From NCBI GenBank assembly GCA_037693485.1, contig CM075348.1:121779609-121843608 (forward strand): 64,000 nt of DNA. The letters are read 5' to 3'. Positions 11,766 to 23,405 of the stretch are shown piece after piece; position 1 is the first letter of the stretch, and each line of letters starts with the position of its first letter. The stretch is from Kitagawia praeruptora (Eukaryota; Streptophyta; Magnoliopsida; Apiales; Apiaceae). The position numbers and the translations under genes are program-made. The notes beneath the pieces were generated by a model that was not told the DNA's origin, made no database searches, and saw nothing but the letters and a program-made list of their open reading frames with translations.

Positions 11766-13127
11766 TCAAATTCTAATCTCTTGAAGATTTGGCATTGTCC
11801 TGAGATAGTCTATAAGCAATCTTCTTTCAGCATTTTCAAGCTCTATCTGCATAGCTTCCTTGATTTCTCTCAACTGAGGATCATTCTCATCAGTCTGATA
11901 GATAGCAGCTCTAAGATCGTAGATTTTGTTTCTTCTCATTTCATTTCCCAGCATGATATATTTCACTTCCTCAGACTTCACATTAAAATCCAAAACAGTG
12001 ATTCCAAGATCAGTCTTCAACTTTGTAGTCCCCTTCTCCATTTCTATCAGATTCCCATTCCAGTCTCTGTACTTTAGAACATACTTGCTGTTGTACTTCA
12101 TATTTCTTCTGGCAAGATTTTGAATCATCTTTTGTCTGAGTACATTTGCAACTGACTGAGCTCTTTGATTTCTTACTCTGAAAAGATACAGAACATATTC
12201 TAGTTCTTCCCAGTATTTTAAATCAATATCCTTCTCATCAACTTTAAACACTGTTCCATCAGCCATGAAATATAGCAGAAAATCCTTCTCTAAACTCTTC
12301 TGATTAACAAGCTGTACTGACTCCAGTCTGTCTAAACTCTTTTGAGTGACACCACGACCTGGAACAGCCAATGAAGAAGGATCTCTGGGACCAACATATT
12401 GTCTTGTGTCTCTGTGTGAGCCTATGCCTCCTTTGTTGTATCCGATTTTACCAGATAAGGCTCTACCATCAGTGAAATCCATTGGAACTGTAGCTTCTAG
12501 CCTTAAATCATGAAGAACACCTTTTCCAAATGTTGATTTCAACTGAGAAGACAATAATGGTGTGGTCACAACTTGTGCAGTAACAGAGGTTGTGTCTTCA
12601 TTCTTCTGTACAACATGTGTATCAACAGAGGTTGTAACAATACTTTTCAGCTTTTGCTTAGCTTCTACATCTGTTGGTTTTCTGAACACTTGCATCCTTT
12701 GATTTGTACCAACTGGTTCTTTGATTTGAATACCTTTAAGAACAGGCTTTGCAGCTTTAACAACTTTCACATTCTTCTTTAATTTATCAGACTTTAAAGC
12801 CTTCAAATGCTTTTCTTGTAGACTCTTCTCTTCAGCTTTAGCATCTTCTATAGTAACTCCTTCTGCATTCTCTTCCATGAAAAGCTTAACAGCTAACTCC
12901 TCATCAGTCTTTGGATTTGATATTAATTCCAAACTCTTGGTTTTTGAAGTACCTTGAGTTTCAGTGTTTATTCCAACAGACTGTGACTTAAGAGATTTGC
13001 CAGATCTCAGAGTTAGTGTTTCAGAGTTTAAAGCCTTACTCTTATCACTTGCCCCTCCATCTTCAGCATCATCCTTCTTTTCAAGCAGAGTTTGAGAAAT
13101 TTTACATTTAGACTTAGCAACTCTCAA
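11766..13127 (-). pseudogene. E4 env-like ORF, C-terminal part (deleted copy)
   Basis: A 453-residue frame of unknown biochemical function, the extra ORF that some Sireviruses carry after pol. It is Lys/Glu/Ser-rich up to about residue 200, then carries a more conserved block (LLYFMADGTVF; YRDWNGNLIEMEKG; LDFNVKSEEVKYIMLGNEM) and a charged helical tail. It matches 16851-18200 closely. It overlaps the N-terminal part (13114-13731) in another frame because the middle of the ORF has been lost. No signal peptide or membrane segment is evident, so the name env-like is positional only. Confidence 0.75.
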
Positions 13128-13731
13128 AATAAACAGAAGTAGGCTCAGACAAACGCTCTCCCAAATTCATTAGCACTAGTCTACCAAAATCGAAATTACC
13201 TCCATACAGTAGAGCATGGCCAATTTGAAGAGTGTCAAGAGGAAGTGCATCCCAATTTGTTGTCTTCTTTCCAAAAGCTCTTGTAATGCAATCGAAAAAG
13301 AAACTCCATCCCTTTCTCAAAAGTGGCCTTCTCAGAGACCCCAGCTTATTCAAATTTCCTGCACATCCAATTTGCTGCAACATTGTCCTCAAGTGGTCGT
13401 GACCAACAACACTGTAAGAATTGTGAGTCTCAAAATCCAGAGCATCCCTAACCGTAGTTGGAGTAATGATATACTCTGATTCAGCATGAGTGAAAGTGAT
13501 TGTTGGAGTGCCAGACTCTTCTCCATCATCATATACAGAGTTTGTCCAAAAAGTAGCAATTTGTGAAGCAGAGAGTATTGGTGGTGCAGTTAAAGCCTTC
13601 CCTATTTCAGAATCTTTCAAGAAATTTTGAAACAAATGAAACGCCTCTGGAGCATTTGCATTCTCCAGTGGAGATGCATAGTTGCTAGGAAGAAAAATTA
13701 ACCCTGCTGCATCAAACGCTTTGGTTGCCAT
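13114..13731 (-). pseudogene. E4 env-like ORF, N-terminal part (deleted copy)
   Basis: Starts with MATKAFDAAGL and shares its first 77 residues with the copy at 19919. It then keeps a folded-looking domain (about residues 78-195: IITPTTVRDALDF; KGWSFFFDCITRAFG; WDALPLDTLQIGHALLYGG) that the other copy has lost. Similar N-terminal domains recur in the extra ORFs of many eudicot retroelements; the function is unknown. It ends by frameshift at the deletion junction near 13120-13138. Confidence 0.72.
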
Positions 13732-15684
13732 TAGTAAGATATGATACGAAGATATTCAGAGAAAAGATGTATGATAAGTGTTTACCAAAATGTGAAGGAG
13801 AGTGAATAAGAATTTTGAAAGTGATTGAGTATGCAAGTAACTGTGAGTGGGTGAATATTAATCGATGTGAAGTGAGAGAACAAAAACGATTAGAGTAAAA
13901 CCAAAACTCAATCGTTTATTCAATGAAAGCGCACAATTGATTGTAGAGTAATGTGTAAGTGGGACACTATCATGGGACACGTGTCAAACAACCAATGGAT
14001 CACTAAATAATTACCGCTGTCATTCCTATAATCACGACACTTTGACATATTTACACTAATTAACAGTTGTCAACTACCCCAATTACTCCAAAATAGTCAA
14101 ATCATCTCAATGAAACTTTACCTTAGAGTACTTAACACAACTCAACAGTGTTTATCAATTTTCCAACTTTATCACTGAAACCCTTTCAAAAATTGCACAG
14201 TTATGAATATGAGTGTGTGTAAAGCAGAGTTTACCAAAATCAATTTTTAGAGCATCTAACATTTCATAAAATCCATAACAAAAAATCAATAAACACTGAA
14301 TGCACAAACTCTCATAGTAAACACTGATTGTTTGATGAATGCTAAACTCTGTAGTTACTGTTATACAGAAATCTGAAAACTTCTATTCCCTTTGATGTCC
14401 ATGATTATCCAAGTAAGCACACAGTCTTTGAAGACAAAAAGATCAAGAGATAGAAATCAGAGCATCATTCAGTGAATAACAATCATGAACTTGATAAACT
14501 CACAAACTCTCAAAGCACGCAGGTGTTTAGGTAAAGTGTTTACACTCACATTCAATCAGGAAAAGCAGATTCTACCATATGCTTGAATGTCCACCAAATC
14601 TACACTACTTTGAGTACATGTATGCACAAATCAAAAGGACTTTAAGATCAAACAGATGAAAAGAGATGTTTTATTCATGAGTGAATATCAAGCTGAACAT
14701 TTTAATAGACCAAAGTGTTCAGTCACACTGTTAGTACATATTTGTACAAAGTCAGTATATATGCCCTTTTTTTTTTTAACATATATACTGAAAATCTTTT
14801 CTTTTCTTGAGAAACACTCATCTGCTTGATTTTTTTTTCCAAAAGAATATAACTGCTCTTAATACTTCAAAGTATAAGAAAAATGAGCAGTTAATTAGGC
14901 TCAAAGGGGTTTACTAAGGGTGGTATTTATGAACAGTGTTTATACAGTGTTTGAACAGTGTTTGAAGGAATGGTAAATCCTATTGCCTTTATCATTTTCA
15001 TGCACACACATATCATGTAGTCTCAAAGTGGTTTAATACAAGTTCTAGAGAAACATACTTCCTGATGAACATCACACAACAATAAATACTGATTGATAGA
15101 AAATGTATCAATCACTGATTTGGCTCAAACTCTCACAGGGTGTAAACATGAATCTGAACTCACCAAACTAATCAATGACACATCTCAAGTTTTATGGTTT
15201 TCACAAGTACAAACAAGGAATCATCAGGAACCATACCTTTGGGAACAGAATGTCACTAATCAGAGTTTAGAGTTCATCAATAACCAAAATTATTTATGAG
15301 AGGCAATGCACACAATATTCATAAACTCAGAGTTTAGGACTGAATAAACTAAGAGATACTATAAATATGAAACAGTATCATGCTGTGTTGATTTACTGCA
15401 CAAAATCTGATTAGATTACAGTGACTCAGAAAGAATCATGATTTAATTACTGAGAATCATGCTTCATACATTTTTCTTCATTGGTGTTTTCATTCAGACA
15501 ATAATCAATTCTGAATTCACTGAGTGTATCCAACATGATAACAGTGTTTAACAGACAGACATGCTGACAGAGTTTAACAAGGTTTAAACATGAGCATGCA
15601 TAACAGAGTTTAATACTAAGGTTCACATAGCACTTAACAATTTGCATAACATGAGCAATAAGTTTTTGAGTCTAACCAACATCA
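13732..15684 (-). other. E4 non-coding region between RNase H and env-like ORF
   Basis: About 1.95 kb with no credible frame. It is unusually rich in the CAGAGTTTA/CAGTGTTTA motif, including a triple run at 14933-14962 and repeats near 15538-15610. The first 560 bp or so match 19920-20483 in the sibling copy. A T-run lies at 14768-14778. Confidence 0.7.
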
Positions 15685-16198
15685 CTAGTCAAAACTAGAG
15701 ACCATTCCTAGTTCATTGACCAGTCTTGTAAATGTAGCTTCACTCAATGGCTTGGTGAAGATATCTGCAAGTTGTTGTTCTGTAGACACAAAGTGAAGCT
15801 CAATGTTGCCTTCCTCTACATGCTCTCTGATGAAGTGATACCTTATGCTGATGTGCTTTGTCATTGAATGTTGTACTGGATTACCTGTCATTGCAATAGC
15901 ACTTTGATTATCACAGTAAATAGGTATCTTGGTATACCTCAATCCATAATCCAGCAGTTGATTCTTCATCCATAAAATCTGTGCACAGCAGCTACCAGCA
16001 GCAATATACTCTGCTTCAGCTGTAGATGTAGATATTGACTTCTGTTTCTTGCTGTACCAGGAAACAAGTCTGTCACCCAGAAATTGACAACTTCCACTGG
16101 TGCTTTTTCTGTCAATCTTACATCCTGCAAAGTCTGCATCAGAGTAGCCAAGAAGCTTAAAGTCTGATTCTCTGGGATACCACAGCCCTAGAGTTATA
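15685..16198 (-). pseudogene. pol: E4 RNase H (3' part of pol)
   Basis: The minus strand from 16198 begins at the LGLWYP motif that precedes copia RNase H, then DADFAGC (first catalytic Asp), KSTSG and STAEAEYIAA (Glu). The later part (15969-15685) has the YCDNQSAIAM motif and the C-terminal ADIFTKPLSE typical of the end of copia pol. A frame change separates the two halves near 15969. The upstream pol continues at 20606, beyond the inserted block, so this is the displaced 3' end of the same gene. Confidence 0.85.
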
Positions 16199-16715
16199 TG
16201 TTAGGTCGAATTCACAATAGTTAATCAAATACTGTATGAGTAACTTAACAAGAACACACTGTTTAATACTTAAAAACTGGTTGGAATTAACAATTCCTCT
16301 CTCAGTGATGTAAAATATCACAGAGAGCTGCTTAGGTTACAATCAATGAATTTCTCAATGTTCGATTACCCTTCTAGGGTTAACCTAACTGTATTTATAA
16401 AACATACAGCTTCGTACAATCAGTAATTGATTCTCCTATAATTAAGCTATACAATTGATATCAATCACGATTGCTTCAAGTCTTCTAAGTCAACTCAATC
16501 TCTTTGACAGCTTTCTAATCTTCAAAGATATTGCTTCCAAATTTATCCTGTATCAATCTTCAAACACTGTTGACTCTTCAGACAATACCGCTACAGAGTT
16601 TAACAATCTCTGTTGCGCTTCCAGTCAGTGTTTAACTAAACTCTGACTGCTTCCAGCTAAACTCTGTTTTGACACTATAGCTTCCAAACACTGTTCTCAT
16701 CAATCATTTCTAACA
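16199..16715 (-). repeat. Internal third LTR of E4
   Basis: Starts TGTTAGGTCG on the plus strand and ends CTAACA; 517 bp. It shows scattered differences from the terminal pair (for example GAATTCACAATAG at 16208 and GATTACCC near 16364). It is followed by the same PPT. It is also rich in the CAGAGTTTA motif. Confidence 0.9.
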
Positions 16716-16850
16716 ATCTCCCCCAACTTGTCCATTAGCAAGAATGTACAAGTTTACAATAAATGATGATGTCAAAACAATTACAAAGTTTACAGTGTTT
16801 AATATACAAACAGAGTTTAAACTTTTACTTAACAAACTTACAACTTTTGT

Positions 16851-19800
16851 CTACCTAACTTTCTCAAGATCTGGAGCTGTTCTGAGATAATCAATTAACA
16901 ACCTTCTCTCAGCATGTTCAAGTTCAATCTCCATAGCTTCCTTGATCTCTCTTAAATCTGGATCATTTTCATCAGTTTGAAAAATAGCAGCTCTGAGATC
17001 ATAAATCTTGTTTCTTCTCATTTCATTTCCCAACCTGATGTACTTCACTTCTTCAGACTTTACATTGAAATCCAGAACAGTAATTCCAAGATCAGTCTTC
17101 AGCTTCGAAGTCCCCTTCTCCATTTCTATCAGATTGCCATTCCAATCTCTGTACTTAGGAACATATCTTTCAGCAGACTTTGATCCTGTAACAACTTTAG
17201 CTTTCTGCATATACCCCCTTATAGAATTAGCAACAAGCTGTGTTTGACGATTTCTGACTCTGAAGATATGCAAGACATACTGAAGTTCCTCAAATAATTT
17301 TAGCTTGATTGCTTCTTCATTCACTCTATACACTGACCCATCTGTCATAAAGTATAACAGAAAGTGAATGTCTAAGCTCCTTTGACGAACTAGCTGAACT
17401 GACTCCAACTTGTCTAGATTTTCTTGAGTAATACCAGAACCAAGAGATACAAGTGCAGAGGGATCTCTTGGACTGTTACTAAATCTCAAATCTCTTTTTG
17501 AACCTAAGCCAGAAGTATTCCTGCCTGGTGGCTTTCCTGAACATGCAACATTATGTTGATATCCACCAGTCACTCCTGTTTCTTCTTGCACTGGAATCTT
17601 TGGCCTTGAAAAACCAGGTAAGAGTTTACTTTGTGTCTTTACAACTTGTGTGGCAACAGAGGTTGTAACAATCATTTTGCCCTTGTTCTCCTCATTCATT
17701 AACCCTTTTAACTTCAATTTAGCATCAAGAGAAGACTTTCTGATCAACTTTTCTTTATCTTCTTCTTCTTCTTCTTCTTGAATGCCAGTTAACTTCTCTT
17801 TGATTTCAATGCCTTTAAGAACAGGCTTTGCAGTTTTAACCACTTTCTCTCTCTTCTTCAACTTATCAGACTTTAAAATCTTCAAATGCTTTTCTTGTAG
17901 ACTTTTCTCTTCAGCTTTAGCATCTTCTAAAGTAACTCCTTCTGTATTCTCTTCCATAAAAAGCTTAACAGCTAACTCCTCATCAGTCTTTGGATTTGAT
18001 ATTAATTCCAAACTCTTGGTTTTTGAAGTACCTTGAGTTTCAGTGTTTATTCCAACAGACTGTGACTTAAGAGATTTGCCAGATCTCAGAGTTTGCCTTT
18101 CAGAGTTTAAAACTTTACTCTTATCACTTGCCCCTCCATCTCCAGCATCATCCTTTTGAGACAGAGTTTGAGAAACTTTGCATTTAGACTTAGCAACTCT
18201 CTCCCCCTTTTTGACATCATCAGGAATGAGTATAGATGTGATGAGCTCCAAAGAGTTAGCAATAGAATCAACTTTAGAAAACAGAGCAGTTTGATTTTCT
18301 TCAACCTTTCCTAGCCTGGCAAAGAGAGTATCTTGAACTTTAGACAGCTGTGCAGCTTTGATTTTGGACTCTCTTTCCATCTTCATTTCTCTTGACTGAA
18401 TCTCAGTCTTCAAGGAAGCAATTTCTTGTTTTGTTTCAGCAAAATTTCCATCCAGAGTTTTGACTTGTACCACAGTTGCCTTTAAACAGGATAAAATCTC
18501 TGGATTTGAAATTTTCTTTGCAGTCTGCTTAACAAAATCAGCTGCTCTCCCTTTTGGAAAAATACAGTCTTGTTTATACCAATCAGCAGCATATTTAGCA
18601 AGATGCTCTTCTTCAATTGCATGAGATGGACAAGGCTGATCAAAAGGTGTATGTTTATTTTCAGTCTATGCTGGTGCACTCAGAAAAGAATCAGAGTTTG
18701 CACTGCTGTCAGATTCATCTTCAGCACTTGCATCTTTAGCTTGAGCAACTTTTAAAGAATCACTGTGCTGAGCTGTGTCAGCCACAGTTTCTGCAACAAC
18801 TTCTGCAATCTTTTCAACAGTGTCCTCATGTTGCACAGGCTCTGCAACAGAGTTTATATTTGTATCTTCAACAGGCATAGATTCAGAAATTATCTTAGTT
18901 GCCTGATCAACTTCATCACCTTTGTCTGGAATTGGAGAAGCATTAGATATCAGTTCTGTATGTGATGCTGCAGCTTCAGGAACATTAACTGCAGGCTCAT
19001 CAGCTACACCATGAGTTTCAACATGATCAACAGGTGAGATAGGATCAGAGAATGGTTCAAATGAGTCAAGAATATCATCCATTGGTGAAAAACCATCTCT
19101 GTTATCCTCTTCTACAGGCATGTTATCCTCTGTAGGTACTTCAACATTGGCAGTATCCTCTGCAGGCATATCAACCTCTGCAGGAATTTTAACATTGACA
19201 GCCACAATATCCTCTGCAGGCATTTCAACCTCTGCAGGTATAGCAACATTCTCTACAACCTCAACAGTAGGTGTTTGTTGTGAAACCACCTCTGGAGCTT
19301 TAATAATATTCTCATCATCAGACTCTGAAAGAATTAATCTTCTCTTCTTGACTTGAGGCACTACAATCTCCTCTTCATCTTCACTTGAACTCTCTCTTGG
19401 TAGTGAAAGTGAAGGTCTGTTTGCCTTTTGTTTATTCCTTCTAGCATAAACAGCTCCAGGTAATGTCTGTTTAGCCTTTGAGTGTTTAGTGTTTTGGGCA
19501 GTGTGTTTCTTTCTTTTTGGTTTGGATTTGGGATTTTCAGTAGGTGCTGGCTCAGAGTTTAAGGTTTCAGTATTTAAGGTTTCAGAGTTTACTGGTGGAG
19601 AGTTTATTTTTGGAGAGTTTATTGGTGAAGAGTTTATGTGTTCTTGAGATGTAGTAGGTACAGTGGTTGTGGGTGTTGTGGGTGTGGTTGTTGGAGTGCC
19701 AGACTCTTCTCCATCATCATACACAGAGTTTGTCCAAAAGGTAGCGATTTGTGAAGCAGAGAGTATTGATGGTGCAGTTAACGCCTTCCCTATTTTAGAG

Positions 19801-19919
19801 TCTTTCAAGAAATTTTGAAACAGATGAAACGCCTCTGGAGCATTTGCATTTTCCAGTGGTGCTGCATAGTTGCTAGGAAGAAAAACTAACCCTGCTGCAT
19901 CAAACGCTTTGGTTGCCAT
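16851..19919 (-). pseudogene. Env-like ORF, near full-length, one stop
   Basis: A single minus-strand frame of about 1,020 codons from the ATG at 19919 to the stop at 16851, broken only by a TAG at 18668-18666. It opens with MATKAFDAAGL, then a Thr/Pro/Asn-Ser repeat region (residues 78-125), a basic patch (KPKRKK), and a long acidic Glu/Val/Ala-rich stretch. Next come a coiled coil just after the stop region (ETKQEIASLKTEIQ), a Lys/Glu-rich stretch with an EEEEEE run coded by a TTC repeat at 17757-17778, and the conserved C-terminal block. Against 13731-13114 it lacks the N-terminal folded domain. No membrane segment is evident and the function is unknown. Confidence 0.78.
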
Positions 19920-20483
19920 TAGAAGATATGATATGAAGATATTTAGAGAAAAGATGTATATGCACTGTAAGTGTTTATCAAAATGTGAAGGAGAGTATAT
20001 GAGAATTTTGAAAGTGAATGAATATGCAAGTAACTGTGAGTGGGTGAATATGAATAGATGTGAAGTGAGAGAACAAAAACGATTAGAGTAAAACTAAAAC
20101 TCAATCGTTTATTTAGTAAAAGCGCGCAACTGATTGTAGAGTAATGTGTGAGTGGGACACTATCATGGGACACGTGTCAAACAACCAATGGATCACTTAA
20201 TAATTACTGCTGTCATTCCTATAATCACGACACTTTGACATATTTACACTAATTAACAGTTGTCAACTACCCCAATTACTCCAAAATAGTCAAATCATCT
20301 CAATGAAACTTTACCTTAGAGTACTTAACACAACTCAATAGTGTTTATCAATTTTCCTTCTTTATCACTAACAACCCTTTCAAAAATTGCACAGTTGTGA
20401 ATGTGTGTGAAGCAGAGTTTACCATAATCAATTTTTAGAGCATCTAATATTTCATAAAATCCATAACAAGAATCAACAAACTG
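19920..20483 (-). other. Non-coding leader of the env-like ORF in the sibling copy
   Basis: Matches 13732-14290 with scattered differences. It contains the ACACGTGTC-type palindrome near 20170 and CAGAGTTTA motifs. No gene seen. Confidence 0.65.
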
Positions 20484-20605
20484 GGATGCACTTCCTCTTG
20501 ATACTCTCCAAATTGGTCATGCTCTACTATATGGAGGTAATTTCGATTTTGGTAGATTAGTGCTAATGAATTTGGGAGAGCGTTTGTCTGAGCCTACTTC
20601 TGTTT
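20484..20605 (+). repeat. Inverted fragment of the env-like ORF
   Basis: Reads on the plus strand as the sense sequence of 13255-13130 (GATGCACTTCCTCTTGA ... CCTACTTCTGTTT), opposite to the surrounding element. Its ends show short homology (CAACAAA on the left, AAA on the right) to the sequences it joins. Confidence 0.85.
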
Positions 20606-20803
20606 GAGATACTTAAAAATCCTCTTTACTGCTGTTAAATGTGGTTCTCTTGGATCTGTCTGGAACCTTGCACACAAACAAGTGGCATACATGATATCAG
20701 GTCTACTAGCTGTTAAATAGAGTAGAGAACCAATCATTCCTCTGTAACATGTCATATCTACTGATGACCCTGCATCTTTGTCCAATTTTGTTGCAGTTGC
20801 CAT
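20606..20803 (-). pseudogene. pol: E4 RT C-terminal segment
   Basis: Encodes the conserved copia stretch after the RT palm: YRGMIGSLLYLTASRPDI, then CARFQ and VKRIFKYLK, where pol breaks into the inverted fragment. The frame differs from that of 21224-20826 because a small deletion near 20826 removed residues after YTRNLL. The continuation (RNase H) is at 16198. Confidence 0.85.
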
Positions 20804-20825
20804 GGGAGTTGTTGCAGATGAACAG

Positions 20826-21224
20826 TCAAAGAAGATTTCTGGTATATTTTGCTTGATTTATAAAAATTCCATCATCTGTTTGCTTCACCTGTAGGCCTAG
20901 AAAATAACTAAGCTCTCCCATCATACTCATTTGATATCTTGACTGCATGAGTTTGGCAAACTTCTTACAGAGTTTATCATTAGTAGATCCAAAAATGATG
21001 TCATCTACATAGATCTGAACTAAGAGCAAGTCACTCCCAGATTGAAAGTAAAACAGAGTTTTGTCAATAGTACCTCTGTGAAATCCACTTTCTAGTAGAA
21101 ATTTGGCAAGAGTTTCATACCATGCCCTTGGTGCCTGCTTAAGTCCATAGAGTGCCTTGTCTAACCTGTAGACATAGTCTGGATATTTTGGATCTACAAA
21201 ACCTGGTGGTTGTTCCACAAACAC
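20826..21224 (-). pseudogene. pol: E4 reverse transcriptase, palm
   Basis: Contains FVEQPPGF, YRLDKALYGLKQAPRAWY and the catalytic YVDDIIFGS, all standard Ty1/copia RT motifs, followed by MSMMGELSYFLGLQV. The active-site aspartates are intact. The frame is out of register with the upstream RT segment by a 1-bp deletion near 21235 and ends at a stop just after YTRNLL. Confidence 0.88.
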
Positions 21225-22246
21225 TTCTTCTTCAAGTTTCCATTTAAAAATGCACTTTTTACATCCATCTGAAACACTTTGAATTTCTTATGAGAGGCAT
21301 ATGCTAGAAAGATTCTGATTGCCTCCAATCTAGCAACTGCATCAAATGTTTCATCATAGTCTATTCCTTCCTGTTGTGAATAGCCTTTTGTAACCAGTCT
21401 TGCTTTGTTTCTTGTGATAACACCCTCACTGTCAGTTTTATTTCTGAAAACCCATTTAGTACCAACAATGGATCTGTTCTTGGGCCTTGGTACAAAGGTC
21501 CACACTTCATTTCTTTCAAATTCATTTAGCTCTTCTTGCATTGCTGTTATCCAGTCAGCATCTTTAAGAGCTTCTTCCACTTTCTTTGGCTCAGATTGTG
21601 ACAAGAATGCATGAAACAGACATTCATTTGTTGTTGCACTTCTTGTCCTTACTTTTGCATCTGGATCACCAATAATGAAATCAGGTGTGTGTGACTTAGT
21701 CCATTTTCTTGCAGAAGGCAAATTGCTTCTGTCATCATGTGATCCTCCCCCTTGATCCATGCTCTCCTGATTTTCTTGGTGCCTCTCTTCATTTTCTGAT
21801 GCTCCCCCTGAATGTGACTGCTCAGTATTATCAACAGAGTTTGAATCAACAGAGTTTGATTCAGAATTATCAACTGAGTCACTATCAGTGTTTGAATTAT
21901 CACTTTGATGTGATTCTTCATGCTCCCCCTCAACTGGTTCTTCCCTTGTTTCGGATTGAAGAGTTTCTTCAGTATTTACCAGTAGAGGTTCAGAGTTTAG
22001 ATCAAAAGAGTTTGTCAGATCAGTCTGATCAGAGTTTACTTTTTCAGAGAATAAATCTTCATTTTCAAAGTGGAGTAGATCATGTTCATTGACATCTTCA
22101 AGTCCAGTTATTTTCTTGTCATCAAATGACACATGAATTGATTCCATGATCACTCTAGTTCTCAGATTATAAACTCTGAATGCCTTAGTTGACAGTGGAT
22201 AGCCAACAAAAATTCCTTCATCTGCCTTTAGGTCAAATTTGGTCAA
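21194..22246 (-). pseudogene. pol: E4 integrase C-terminus, linker and RT N-terminus
   Basis: Continues the integrase frame after the TAG at 22249-22247, with GIFVGYPLSTKAFRVYN (end of copia integrase). An acidic, Asn-Ser-Asp-rich linker follows (about residues 65-185), coded partly by reiterated CAGAGTTTG/CAGTGTTTG units. RT starts near residue 230 (EELNEFERNEVW, then GTKWVFRNK and ARLVTKGYSQQEGIDYDETF), followed by the first catalytic Asp in QMDVKSAFLNG. It then frameshifts. Confidence 0.87.
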
Positions 22247-23395
22247 CTATTCAGGATGAGTCTTCAACACAAAGCACTTGCATCCAAAAATATGAAAATA
22301 TTTTAGATTTGGCTTTTTCTTCTTCACCATTTCATATGGTGTTTTACCATGCTTGTTGATCAGTGTTGCATTTTGAGTAAAATAAGCAGTTTGAACTGCT
22401 TCTGCCCAGAAATATGTTGGCAATTTTGCTTCATCTAGCATGGTTCTTGCAGCTTCTATCAAGGTTCTGTTCTTCCTCTCCACTACACCATTTTGTTGTG
22501 GAGTGCCAGGTGCAGAAAACTCCTGTTTGATTCCTTTGCTCTTGCAAAATTCTTCCATTGATGAATTCCTGAATTCAGTTCCATTGTCACTTCTGATTAT
22601 CTTCACTTGATTTTCTGACCCTTTGTCCAGTTGTAATATATGTTCTGTCAGTGTTAATGCAGTTTCATCCTTCTTTGCAAGAAAATATACCCATGTGTAT
22701 CTGGTATATTCATCAACAATGACTAGAGCATATTTCTTCTTTCCAAGAGACATGACATTCACTGGTCCAAAAAGATCAACATGTAGGAGATGATAAGGAT
22801 CAACAATTGAAGACTCAGATTTGCTTTTGAAGGAGGCTTTTCTCTGTTTGGCCTTTTGACAAGAATCACACAGGCCTTCTACATTCAACAAAGACCTTGG
22901 TAGACCTCTTACAAGATCATTCTTTATTAGCTCATTGATGTTGTTCAGATTTAAATGAGAGAGTTTCTTGTGCCATTTCCAACTCTCTTCATTGGACATT
23001 CTTGTTGACAGACACACTGCTTTGCCATCAGTGTTTGTTGACAATTTAATTTCATAGATGTTATTGTGTCTGTTTCCAACTAGAGCAACTTTCCCTGTAG
23101 ATTTACTGATCACTTGACAATATTCAGGCTGAAAATCTACATGATATCCTCTGTCACAGATTTGACTCACAGATAGCAGATCATGCTTGAGTCCTGGAAC
23201 CAGAGCTACATTTGTGATGATGACACTCCCAAGATTAATATTGCCATATCCCAGAGTATGTCCTATGTTGCAATCTCCATAGGAAACTTTTGGGCCAGCC
23301 TTCTCCTCATACTCTGATAGCAGGGCTTTATTTCCTGTCATGTGTCCTGAACATCCACTGTCCACGACTAGGGTACTAACCCTGTTGCCCTGCAA
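22247..23395 (-). pseudogene. pol: E4 protease and integrase
   Basis: Residues 10-20 hold the aspartic protease motif (VVDSGCSGHMTG). The integrase zinc-binding region follows (WHKKLSHLN with CDSCQKAK), then the DDE core: HVDLFGP, IIRSDNGTEF, and GTPQQNGVVERKN. It is closed by a TAG at 22249-22247 where relatives have Gln. No ATG is available at the start; the frame opens after a TGA at 23398-23396 and lies +1 relative to gag. Confidence 0.9.
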
Positions 23396-23405
23396 TCACA
23401 AACAA

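Larger units (their letters stand above)
16199..20605 (-). mobile_element. Partial sibling Sirevirus copy inside E4 pol
   Basis: This holds an LTR (16199-16715), PPT, env-like ORF (19919-16851), about 560 bp of upstream non-coding DNA, and a 122-bp inverted fragment (20484-20605). It lies exactly between the two halves of E4 pol (IFKYLK at the right flank, LGLWYP at the left). The LTR differs from the E4 terminal LTRs at roughly ten sites, so it comes from a different copy. I see no clear target duplication around it. It may have been captured by template switching during reverse transcription or by recombination after insertion. Confidence 0.8.

Noticed and set aside
17757..17780. TTC trinucleotide repeat as a microsatellite locus of interest
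   Set aside because: It codes for a short Glu run in the env-like ORF and is within normal limits for such acidic regions.
11766..19919. Viral envelope protein
   Set aside because: The ORF sits where env-like genes occur in some Sireviruses, but I see no signal peptide, membrane anchor or cleavage site, so only the positional label is used.
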